A stretch of 5,470 nucleotides of DNA from Methylovulum sp. (lineage in GTDB: Bacteria > Pseudomonadota > Gammaproteobacteria > Methylococcales > Methylomonadaceae): contig JAQTNZ010000212.1 of assembly GCA_028713595.1 (NCBI GenBank), positions 1-5,470 on the forward strand. Reading direction: 5' to 3'. This document shows, in pieces, positions 1 to 4,949 of this stretch (positions are counted from its first letter, which is position 1; each line of letters starts with the position of its first letter). The translations under genes and the position numbers were made by a program. The notes beneath the pieces were generated by a model. It had not been told where the DNA came from. It saw nothing but the letters and a program-made list of their open reading frames with translations, and searched no databases.

Positions 1-696
1 GGCGGCGGAAGGTCTTACTGTGACGGTAAAGCCCACGCCACAACCATTAGGCAGCGGGTTGTTGGTCAAATCACGGTTGACTTGCAACACGGGCGGCTCG
101 CCGATACCATCAACGTTTTGTGCCGCACCCAAAATGCCATATTGCGAGCCATTGTCAGGAATCCATAAGTTCACCTTACTGGCTTGGATGGTGGGGGCGG
201 TAAAATCGCAAATATCGGCAATCGCCACTTCAATCTTTAACGCCGTGGCGCAGGTCGTGGCAACGAAACCAGGTGCGGTGAACTGGAACGGCACACGGCC
301 TTGCAAGTTAGGCTGCAATCTGCCATCAAAACCAAAAAAGCCGATGGTGTTGCCCAGTTTATCGTGTTTTTCGCGTTGTTTAGGGAAGATATCGTGGTTT
401 TGTATCGCGTCCACTTGGCCGGCGTACACGCTGGCCCCGATAATCTCGCTAAGGTCGGTGATGGTATGACCATCGGAGGCTATCAGTTCGGGGCTTTGGG
501 TGGGGAACACCACACTTTGTGCACGCACGGGCAAATGCTGGTCTTCGCAGCCATGCCCAATGCTGATGGCGTTATCGCCACCTGTGTTTTCCAGCATGGA
601 TTTCACCAATATCTCATCATGGGCAAATGCCGGGGCTGTCAACAACAGGCCAGCACTTAATACACTGCAAGACAGGCATGTTTTTAATAAGGTCAT
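1..696 (-). CDS. Secreted (periplasmic) protein of unknown function, 3' end outside window
   Basis: The frame stays open from an ATG at 694-696 to the left edge, giving 232 residues with no stop; the C-terminus is missing. Residues 1-25 are a typical Sec signal peptide: Lys5, a hydrophobic core around residues 12-20, and an APAFA cleavage site, so the mature protein would begin HDE. No convincing lipobox is present. The mature part has four Cys (50, 149, 163, 219), which could form two disulfides, several His (26, 48, 54, 77, 101, 111), a GHGCED motif at 47-52 and a NLWIP stretch near 177-181. An N-terminal His after cleavage plus an 'HGC' motif faintly recalls YcnI/DUF1775 copper-binding proteins, but the rest does not match clearly, so I assign no function. 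An excellent Shine-Dalgarno sequence supports the start. It lies about 300 bp downstream of fetB on the same strand. Confidence 0.82.
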   Translation of the reverse strand, partial: MTLLKTCLSCSVLSAGLLLTAPAFAHDEILVKSMLENTGGDNAISIGHGCEDQHLPVRAQSVVFPTQSPELIASDGHTITDLSEIIGASVYAGQVDAIQNHDIFPKQREKHDKLGNTIGFFGFDGRLQPNLQGRVPFQFTAPGFVATTCATALKIEVAIADICDFTAPTIQASKVNLWIPDNGSQYGILGAAQNVDGIGEPPVLQVNRDLTNNPLPNGCGVGFTVTVRPSAA

Positions 697-702
697 GGGG
701 TG

Positions 703-710
703 TCCTCCTT
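703..710 (-). promoter_or_regulatory. Strong Shine-Dalgarno of the secreted-protein gene
   Basis: On the minus strand AAGGAGGA lies 6 nt before the ATG at 696. It is a near-perfect anti-SD match, decides the start codon and predicts efficient translation. It is the strongest ribosome binding site in the window. Confidence 0.85.
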
Positions 711-731
711 AGGACAATCGTTAGAAAAAGA

Positions 732-800
732 GGGATAGGCTCTGCATGGGGGGCGCAGGCCGCTTATCTTATCCCGCTTTACCTGTAAGGGATAACAGGT
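732..800 (-). promoter_or_regulatory. Structured leader with competing stems upstream of the secreted-protein gene
   Basis: Several inverted repeats overlap here so that they cannot all form at once. Stem A pairs 781-786 with 795-800 (ACCTGT/ACAGGT, 8 nt loop). Stem B pairs 769-775 with 789-795 (TTATCCC/GGGATAA, 13 nt loop) and overlaps stem A. Stem C pairs 732-737 with 770-775 (GGGATA/TATCCC) and encloses a smaller hairpin (742-745 with 755-758, extended by 738-740 with 759-761 around one bulged base). Stems B and C share 770-775. On the minus strand this lies about 35-105 nt before the ATG, in a likely 5' leader. The pairings are read directly from the sequence. A switching role is inference, and I recognise no known riboswitch class. 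Confidence 0.35.
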
Positions 801-810
801 TTTTAGAGTG

Positions 811-839
811 TAAGCCCTCAGGATGTAAGGCTTAGGGCT
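811..839. repeat. Overlapping inverted repeats
   Basis: TAAGCC at 811-816 pairs with GGCTTA at 829-834, and AGCCCT at 813-818 pairs with AGGGCT at 834-839. The two stems share bases and exclude each other, the same arrangement as in the adjacent 769-800 segment. Neither stem is followed by a convincing T-tract, so a terminator call is not justified. Confidence 0.4.
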
Positions 840-921
840 AATGTGCGGTTAATCCTATTGCGTTCCAAATAAATTTGCCTCAGACATATAGACTTAAAGC
901 AAATGGCGGCAAGCACCGTTG

Positions 922-976
922 CAGCGGTTCTTTTGTGGATTTTTACGGCAAAACCGCTGTAGCTGCCTGTGGGCAG
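922..976. repeat. Two stem-loops just downstream of fetB
   Basis: CAGCGGTT at 922-929 is perfectly complementary to AACCGCTG at 952-959 (8 bp stem, 22 nt loop). Next to it CTGCC at 963-967 pairs with GGCAG at 972-976 around a 4 nt loop. They begin about 20 nt past the fetB stop and could stabilise or end the fetAB transcript. On the minus strand neither stem is followed by a T-run, so a classical intrinsic terminator is not supported. Confidence 0.4.
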
Positions 977-997
977 ACATAGAAACCACCGCCCACC

Positions 998-1789
998 CTA
1001 GCCTTTTGCAAACACTTCCCGCCGCAAAACATCATAGGCATTAAAAGCCATCCTCATGCTCAGTTTCAAATTGATGATGCAGGCTAAGGTGGTGCTGGCG
1101 AAAATGCCGATCATGATGGCGATTTGGTACTTTACCGCTAACCAAGGCTCGCTGCCGCCGAGAATTTGTCCGGTCATCATGCCGGGCAATGACACCAATC
1201 CCATAGTCGCCATATTGGCGAGCGTAGGGCTGATGGCAGCTTGGACGGCAATCCGATAATAAGGCCGTGCCGCTTCCCAACGGGTCGCGCCCAACAATAA
1301 AAACGTCTGGTATTCAAGTTCGTTGCTGCGCAAAGCCGAATAAAACCGCTCCAAAGCAATGACGTTACCTTGCTGGCAGTTGCCCAGCACCATGCCCGCC
1401 AATGGCACCAGGTAGCGGGCATCATAAAAATATTCCGGCTGAATGACCAGCACCACTAGATAGAACGTGGCGAACAACGTGCTGAAAGTAATCGCCACCA
1501 ACGTGGACAAGGCAAAAAACCGTGCCTTTAGCCCCGCCCGTTGCAAAATGCTTAAATCGGCAACGACCAGCATGACGAAAATCCACAACGCATTAAGCCA
1601 AGGGTCATCTAAGCTGAACAGGGTTTTTAGGTAAAAGCCGACCAAGGCCAATTGTAGGCTCATGCGGACAATACCAATGAGTATGTCGCGGCTAAGGCGT
1701 AGGCCGATAAGCCAAAGCGCTAGCCAAGGCAATAGGCAAAGGCCGTACAGCACCGCCATCTGCGGCGGGGCAATATCAAGCGTGTTCAT
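998..1789 (-). CDS. fetB: FetB-type (UPF0014) ABC transporter permease, putative iron exporter
   Basis: This 263-residue integral membrane protein (E. coli FetB is about 259) has several hydrophobic segments, roughly at 12-30, 36-54, 65-82, 93-117, 126-146, 190-210 and 222-243. Family hallmarks are visible: a GMVLGN motif at 132-137, a cytoplasmic EYQTFLLLGAT segment at 159-169 that should contact the ATPase, and the highly conserved VSLPGMMTGQILGG at 199-212 followed by AVKYQI at 218-223. With FetA it should form an inner-membrane exporter; the E. coli pair is linked to iron export and hydrogen peroxide resistance, so the substrate here is inferred from family. I chose the ATG at 1789 rather than a TTG at 1804 because GAGGA sits 8 nt upstream of it. 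That start overlaps the end of fetA by 14 nt, indicating translational coupling. Confidence 0.9.
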   Translation of the reverse strand: MNTLDIAPPQMAVLYGLCLLPWLALWLIGLRLSRDILIGIVRMSLQLALVGFYLKTLFSLDDPWLNALWIFVMLVVADLSILQRAGLKARFFALSTLVAITFSTLFATFYLVVLVIQPEYFYDARYLVPLAGMVLGNCQQGNVIALERFYSALRSNELEYQTFLLLGATRWEAARPYYRIAVQAAISPTLANMATMGLVSLPGMMTGQILGGSEPWLAVKYQIAIMIGIFASTTLACIINLKLSMRMAFNAYDVLRREVFAKG

Positions 1790-2438
1790 GCAAGCTATCC
1801 TCAAGCAAGCGACCGTCTTCCAGTTGCAACACCCTAGTGCAACAGGCTATCCAATCAGGGTCATGGGCGACTGACAACACGGTCAGGCTAGGCTGGGCAA
1901 ACACGGCGAACACCGCTTGTTTGCTTTCATCATCTAAAGCGCTGGTGACTTCATCAAGCAAATAGAGGCTCTTGCCCAACAGCAAGCCCCGTGCTAGGGC
2001 GATGCGTTGTTTTTCGCCACCGGAAATACGGCTGCTATCTTGCTCCAGTATATCAGCGGACAGTTGCAATTGTGCCAATACATCCTTAAGCTGCGTATCG
2101 GTAGGTTTATGGCCTCGGTGGGCTTTAAATTGGAAAGGCAATAACAGCGCGGCCCGCACCGTCTCCGCCCCCAAGACAGGTTCTTGCCCAATGTACGCGG
2201 TATGGCGGCGGATAGCCGCCATTGCCAAAACATCCAAGGGTTTGCCCTGAAAATAAATCGCGCCGCCCTGTAAGGGCAACAAACCTAGCAAAGTTTTTAA
2301 GACCGTGCTTTTGCCCGACCCCGACTTGCCGCATAACACCGCTTTTTCGCCTGCGTTAAGGGTAAAACTGACCTCGGACAAGATGATTTTGTCAGGCACA
2401 CTGACGGTGACGTGGGAAAATTCAATAATGGCTGACAT
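1776..2438 (-). CDS. fetA: FetA-type ABC transporter ATP-binding protein
   Basis: This 220-residue stand-alone nucleotide-binding domain (E. coli FetA is about 225) has all catalytic motifs in order: Walker A GKSGSGKST at 37-45, Q-loop Gln85 in YIGQEP, ABC signature ISGGEKQR at 138-145, Walker B LYLLDE at 158-163 with catalytic Glu163, D-loop SALD at 166-169 and H-loop His192. It should hydrolyse ATP at the cytoplasmic face to drive the FetB permease, whose gene follows with a 14 nt overlap. The FetA assignment rests on size plus the UPF0014 permease partner, because ATPases alone are hard to tell apart. The ATG at 2438 gives the expected N-terminus just before the first beta strand. No strong Shine-Dalgarno precedes it. 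Confidence 0.92.
   Translation of the reverse strand: MSAIIEFSHVTVSVPDKIILSEVSFTLNAGEKAVLCGKSGSGKSTVLKTLLGLLPLQGGAIYFQGKPLDVLAMAAIRRHTAYIGQEPVLGAETVRAALLLPFQFKAHRGHKPTDTQLKDVLAQLQLSADILEQDSSRISGGEKQRIALARGLLLGKSLYLLDEVTSALDDESKQAVFAVFAQPSLTVLSVAHDPDWIACCTRVLQLEDGRLLEDSLHEHA
1798..1802 (-). promoter_or_regulatory. Ribosome binding site of fetB inside the fetA 3' end
   Basis: On the minus strand GAGGA lies 8 nt before the ATG at 1789 and within the last codons of fetA. It favours this ATG over the upstream in-frame TTG at 1804. Confidence 0.7.
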
Positions 2439-2505
2439 AGCTGAAAGGCAATGGGGCTAATTTAGTGTGGTTTTAGGGTTTTCGTTATACTGCTGAAATA
2501 CCTTA

Positions 2506-2535
2506 ATTATCAGGTCATCCCATTCAACTGGTTAA
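2506..2535 (-). promoter_or_regulatory. Candidate sigma-70 promoter for fetAB
   Basis: Reading the minus strand, TTAACC (2535-2530) and GATAAT (2511-2506) are separated by 18 nt. The -10 box matches 5 of 6 consensus bases and the -35 box 4 of 6. Transcription would start near 2499, leaving a leader of about 60 nt before fetA. This comes from inspection only; the region is AT-rich and offers other weak matches. Confidence 0.3.
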
Positions 2536-2756
2536 GTGATTGACAAACAAACGCTCTTATTCTGCCAGATTGTTCAAGCCCACTAGCCATTATCTGAGAA
2601 TTCAGGCAAACTATCGCATTGGCGGCACAAAATCTAGGGCAAACGTATTTGGTTTTTTGGATTATCGCATAATCAATGGGTTACGCAAAAACTGGCGTTC
2701 ATTGGAGTTTCCCTATAATTGTATCCTATTGATTGTAAAATACTTTACTTAAAGGC
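2536..2756. other. AT-rich intergenic stretch without a supported gene
   Basis: A 70-codon open frame (2540-2752, plus strand, TTG start) exists, but it has no ribosome binding site, no recognisable domain and an unconvincing residue composition, so I do not call it a gene. A TATAAT box occurs at 2714-2719 without a matching -35 element. I see nothing else here. Confidence 0.5.
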
Positions 2757-2840
2757 ACTTGCCCCCGATGCAAGTCCCCTGCCCTACTGGCAAGGCTACC
2801 CACACTTGCGCAAGCTTGTCCCAAATCACTGAGGGGGCTG
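2756..2840. repeat. Foldable GC-rich repeat segment, probable element remnant
   Basis: After about 200 bp of AT-rich sequence the composition changes sharply. GCCCCC at 2761-2766 is complementary to GGGGGC at 2833-2838, which would close an 80 nt fold. Inside it ACTTGC pairs with GCAAGT around a 7 nt loop near 2757-2775, and CTTGCGCAAG around 2805-2814 is a perfect 10 bp palindrome. No open reading frame is present. It abuts the MITE-like element and carries one copy of the 18 bp direct repeat. Confidence 0.4.
2813..2830 (+). repeat. 18 bp direct repeat, copy 1
   Basis: AGCTTGTCCCAAATCACT occurs here and again, identically, at 3090-3107. The two copies bracket the MITE-like element but do not touch its ends. 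Confidence 0.8.
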
Positions 2841-2843
2841 GCG

Positions 2844-3048
2844 CACTGCCATTAAGTTAAGGAATACTATTTTTATTTCAATAACATAGAAAGTGCTATT
2901 GAGTTAGGGTCGTAGTAAGTTAAGCCGTTCGTGGTGAGCTTGTCGAACCATGACCGGCTTAACCGTCCACCCTTCGACAGGCTCAGGGCGAACGGTTAAT
3001 CCTATCTTGTTGAAATTATAGGCACAAATCCTTAACTTAATGGCAGTG
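2844..3048. mobile_element. MITE-like non-autonomous element with perfect 20 bp terminal inverted repeats
   Basis: CACTGCCATTAAGTTAAGGA at 2844-2863 is repeated as an exact reverse complement at 3029-3048, bounding a 205 bp segment with no coding capacity. Homology between the arms continues inward imperfectly: TATTTCAATAACATAG on the left against TAATTTCAACAAGATAG on the reverse complement of the right. A REP-like palindrome forms the centre. Size, perfect termini and lack of a gene fit a miniature inverted-repeat transposable element mobilised in trans. I see no clear target-site duplication (left flank ends GGCG, right flank begins ATTT), so the insertion is old or the true ends differ slightly. 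The IS family is unknown to me. Confidence 0.72.
2919..2995. repeat. REP-like palindromic repeat nested in the MITE-like element
   Basis: Two arms of about 25 bp, 2925-2949 and 2971-2995, form an imperfect palindrome: both read CCGTTCG outward and share TGAGC-TGTCGAA internally, with mismatches around these. A second perfect 9 bp inverted repeat, GTTAAGCCG (2919-2927) with CGGCTTAAC (2955-2963), overlaps the left arm. To my knowledge similar 'TTCGACAGGCTCAGGGCGAACGG' palindromes are dispersed in many proteobacterial genomes. The arms could fold into a strong hairpin in RNA or single-stranded DNA. Confidence 0.7.
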
Positions 3049-3089
3049 ATTTATGCCCCAGAGGGTATGTGCCACGTGGGAACGAAAGC

Positions 3090-3107
3090 AGCTTGTCCCA
3101 AATCACT
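3090..3107 (+). repeat. 18 bp direct repeat, copy 2
   Basis: This is identical to 2813-2830 and in the same orientation. The surrounding sequences differ apart from a few bases (both continue into a purine-rich AGG), so it is a short shared module rather than a longer duplication. Confidence 0.8.
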
Positions 3108-3131
3108 AAGGATACTGACCGGTTGCAGAAC

Positions 3132-3153
3132 TTCCTGGCTTTTAGGGCAGGAA
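3132..3153. repeat. Small hairpin
   Basis: TTCCTG at 3132-3137 pairs with CAGGAA at 3148-3153 around a 10 nt loop that may close by one more pair. No T-run follows on either strand, so it is not a typical terminator. Confidence 0.35.
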
Positions 3154-3163
3154 ACCGATCAAA

Positions 3164-3192
3164 TTGACCCTTAAGTTAATTGCTAACAGAAT
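3164..3192 (+). promoter_or_regulatory. Candidate sigma-70 promoter upstream of ybgC-tol
   Basis: TTGACC (3164-3169; 5 of 6 consensus) and CAGAAT (3187-3192; 4 of 6) are separated by 17 nt, and transcription would start about 125 nt before ybgC. The box pair spans the degenerate element end. An alternative is TATAAA at 3243-3248, downstream of an A-run, but it lacks a recognisable -35. Neither is proven. Confidence 0.3.
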
Positions 3193-3212
3193 CACTTTCA
3201 ATAAGATAGACT
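3168..3212 (+). repeat. Degenerate third copy of the MITE-like element terminus
   Basis: TTAAGTTAA at 3171-3179 followed by TTTCAATAAGATAG at about 3196-3209 repeats the layout of both ends of the 2844-3048 element: TTAAGTTAA, a short spacer, then a TTTCAA-AA-ATAG motif. The outer CACTGCCA part is not conserved. It is probably the end of a related, decayed or differently bounded element. Confidence 0.45.
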
Positions 3213-3323
3213 ATAGACTGCCACCCACTGAAAAAAAACAGGTATAAAAACGTCCAACCAGTGCCCCACCCTCATACGACCTAAACGACATCGGCCACCG
3301 CCTCCCATCCTTTGCCACGCTTA

Positions 3324-3755
3324 ATGAACCCAAGCAGCTTTACTTGGCCCATCAGGGTCTATTACGAAGACACCGATGCAGGCGGTGTGGTCTTTTATGC
3401 CAATTACCTGAAATTTTTTGAACGCGCCCGCACCGAAATGCTCCGGGCGATGGGCTATGAACAAGACGTATTACGCGATGAGGCAGGAATTATTTTCGTT
3501 GTACGCTCGGTACAGGTTGACTATTTAAGCCCTGCCCGTTTTAATGAGCTTTTACAGGTCAGTAGCGCGGTCACCCAAGCCAAAAAAGCCAGCCTGACGT
3601 TTGCCCAAACCGTCAGCCGTGGCGATGCAACCTTGGCGACCGGGCTGATCCGCATTGCTTGCCTGAACGCCGGCACTATGCGCCCCGCCGCCATCCCCGA
3701 CTACTTGCTGGTCAGCTTGACATCAGCGCCCGACCCCAACATCGGGGTTAACTAA
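3324..3755 (+). CDS. ybgC: Tol-Pal-associated acyl-CoA thioesterase YbgC
   Basis: This 143-residue single-domain hot-dog-fold thioesterase belongs to the 4-hydroxybenzoyl-CoA thioesterase-like family; E. coli YbgC is 134 residues. The family signature is intact near the N-terminus: WPIRVYYEDTDAGGVV at 8-23 with catalytic Asp18, then YANYLKFFERARTE at 25-38. The core strand region around 60-75 (VVRSVQVDYLSPAR) also matches. The enzyme hydrolyses acyl-CoA thioesters in the cytoplasm. Its exact role in Tol-Pal is unsettled, though it is commonly encoded first in the operon. I prefer the ATG at 3324 over an in-frame TTG at 3312 because family members start MN a few residues before the WP motif. 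No clear Shine-Dalgarno precedes either. The C-terminal tail is about nine residues longer than in E. coli. tolQ begins 78 nt downstream. Confidence 0.93.
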   Translation: MNPSSFTWPIRVYYEDTDAGGVVFYANYLKFFERARTEMLRAMGYEQDVLRDEAGIIFVVRSVQVDYLSPARFNELLQVSSAVTQAKKASLTFAQTVSRGDATLATGLIRIACLNAGTMRPAAIPDYLLVSLTSAPDPNIGVN

Positions 3756-3793
3756 AAAGGCGGCCGCCGGCACCGCCATCAACCATTGATAAT

Positions 3794-3807
3794 CTTCCCT
3801 GAGGAAG
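3794..3807. repeat. Short hairpin between ybgC and tolQ
   Basis: CTTCC and GGAAG pair around a CTGA tetraloop, extendable by one T-A pair, 26 nt before the tolQ start. The next bases are ACGTTTT, so a weak attenuator is conceivable but not strongly supported. Just upstream the gap also holds a GC-rich palindrome, GGCGGCCGCC, near 3760. Confidence 0.3.
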
Positions 3808-3822
3808 ACGTTTTAAACCAAC

Positions 3823-3826
3823 AAGG
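3823..3826 (+). promoter_or_regulatory. Ribosome binding site of tolQ
   Basis: AAGG lies 7 nt before the ATG at 3834 and decides between this start and the in-frame TTG at 3786. Confidence 0.6.
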
Positions 3827-3833
3827 TATTTTG

Positions 3834-4508
3834 ATGAACACTGATTTATCCATTTTTCACTTAGTCACCGAAGCCAGTTTTGTCGTTCAGTTTGTCATGC
3901 TGGTTCTGGCGACCGCCTCAGTGGCTTCCTGGACTTTTATCTTTGCCAAACGTAAGGAGCTAAACCGTGCGGTTGAGATTACGGATGAATTTGAGGAACA
4001 ATTTTGGTCAGGCGTACCCTTGGCGGATTTGTACCGCAAATTGTCCGCCAAAGACTTTCAGCCCGAGGGTATCGAAAAAGTTTTCCTCGCAGGTTACAAA
4101 GAATTCTCCAGAATGAACCAAGGTGGCGTTGAAGCTATGGTACAAGTCGAGAGTGCACAACGCGCCATGCGCATCGAATTGTCACGTGAACTGGAGAGAC
4201 TGGACGAACATTTGGCCTTCCTTGCCACTGTCGGATCTATCAGCCCGTACATCGGCCTGTTCGGTACTGTCTGGGGGATTATGAACTCGTTCATGTCGTT
4301 GGGTAGCGTCAAACAAGCTACCTTGGCTCAAGTCGCCCCCGGTATCGCCGAAGCTCTTATCGCCACCGCCATCGGCCTGTTCGCGGCGATTCCGGCCGTT
4401 ATTGCCTACAACCGTTTTTCTACCCGTCTGGATCGCCTTACCGGCCGCTATGAACTGTTTGTGGAAGAATTTGTCGTGTTATTACAAAGACAGGCACATA
4501 GCAAATGA
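3834..4508 (+). CDS. tolQ: Tol-Pal system inner-membrane motor subunit TolQ
   Basis: This 224-residue MotA/TolQ/ExbB proton-channel family protein (E. coli TolQ has 230) should have three transmembrane helices: about residues 15-37, 128-155 and 165-192, with the large cytoplasmic loop between the first two. The family hallmark regions are intact: GLFGTVWGIMNSF at 141-153 and APGIAEALIATAIGLFAAIP at 168-187. These place Thr145 and Thr178 at the same positions as the channel-lining threonines of E. coli TolQ. TolQ pentamers surround a TolR dimer and couple proton flow to TolA movement. The ATG at 3834 is preferred over the TTG at 3786 because it has an AAGG 7 nt upstream and gives the usual N-terminus. 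Its stop codon overlaps the tolR start (ATGA), showing translational coupling. Confidence 0.96.
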   Translation: MNTDLSIFHLVTEASFVVQFVMLVLATASVASWTFIFAKRKELNRAVEITDEFEEQFWSGVPLADLYRKLSAKDFQPEGIEKVFLAGYKEFSRMNQGGVEAMVQVESAQRAMRIELSRELERLDEHLAFLATVGSISPYIGLFGTVWGIMNSFMSLGSVKQATLAQVAPGIAEALIATAIGLFAAIPAVIAYNRFSTRLDRLTGRYELFVEEFVVLLQRQAHSK

Positions 4509-4942
4509 GTAAATTCAGCAAAAAGAACGGTCGCCGCAAACCTATGGCGGAAATCAATGTCGTCCCTTACATTGACGTGACGCTGGTGTTGCTGATTATC
4601 TTCATGGTGACTACGCCGATGTTGCAAACGGGGGTTGATGTGGATTTGCCCGAAGCCGAATCTAAGGCCGTGGAAGTCACCGATGATCCCCCCATTATTA
4701 TTTCCATCGAAAAATCAGGACAATACTCCATTAAGATTGATGATGCAGATAACCAACTTATCCAACCCGAAGCCATTACCGATTTGGTGATCGCCGCCTT
4801 GGTGAAAAAACCTAAAACCCAAGTCTACATCAGTGCTGACAAAAGTGTCGAATACGGTAAAGTCATTACCGTCATGGCGGACTTGAAACATGCCGGTGTC
4901 GATAAAGTGGGGTTCAGCACCAAAGCCAAATCAGAAGACTAA
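4505..4942 (+). CDS. tolR: Tol-Pal system inner-membrane subunit TolR
   Basis: This 145-residue ExbD/TolR family protein (E. coli TolR has 142) begins with a basic cytoplasmic segment, KKNGRRK at 6-12, followed by MAEINVVPYIDVTLVLLIIFM at 14-34, the single transmembrane helix. Asp24 matches the proton-carrying aspartate (Asp23 in E. coli). The rest is the periplasmic domain, with the conserved VYISADKSVEYG segment at about 107-118 and VGFSTK near the end. TolR dimerises inside the TolQ ring, and its periplasmic domain is thought to bind peptidoglycan. The start overlaps the tolQ stop by 4 nt and lacks a good ribosome binding site of its own, so translation probably depends on coupling. tolA follows after 7 nt. 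Confidence 0.96.
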   Translation: MSKFSKKNGRRKPMAEINVVPYIDVTLVLLIIFMVTTPMLQTGVDVDLPEAESKAVEVTDDPPIIISIEKSGQYSIKIDDADNQLIQPEAITDLVIAALVKKPKTQVYISADKSVEYGKVITVMADLKHAGVDKVGFSTKAKSED

Positions 4943-4949
4943 TAGTGAA

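Noticed and set aside
20..712. Plus-strand open frames at 20-469, 301-660 and 500-712
   Set aside because: They are antisense to the secreted-protein gene, which has a signal peptide and a strong ribosome binding site. Their translations look like shadow sequence.
787..804. Similarity to the I-SceI homing endonuclease site (shared AGGGATAACAGG core)
   Set aside because: Only 12 central bases match and no homing endonuclease or intron is nearby, so it is most likely chance.
781..804. Plus-strand intrinsic terminator (hairpin followed by GTTTTT)
   Set aside because: The stem is only 6 bp and no plus-strand gene lies upstream, so a terminator in that direction has no clear purpose.
1056..1259. 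Plus-strand 67-codon frame inside fetB
   Set aside because: It is antisense to a well-supported permease gene and has no ribosome binding site or domain.
2714..2719. TATAAT as a plus-strand promoter
   Set aside because: No -35 box lies 16-18 nt upstream and no gene follows closely.
2540..2752. 70-codon plus-strand frame and a perfect TTGACA at 2540-2545
   Set aside because: The frame has a TTG start, no ribosome binding site and no recognisable features. The TTGACA has no -10 box at a suitable distance.
2844..3212. CRISPR array
   Set aside because: The repeats are inverted or irregularly spaced and there are no regular spacers or cas genes.
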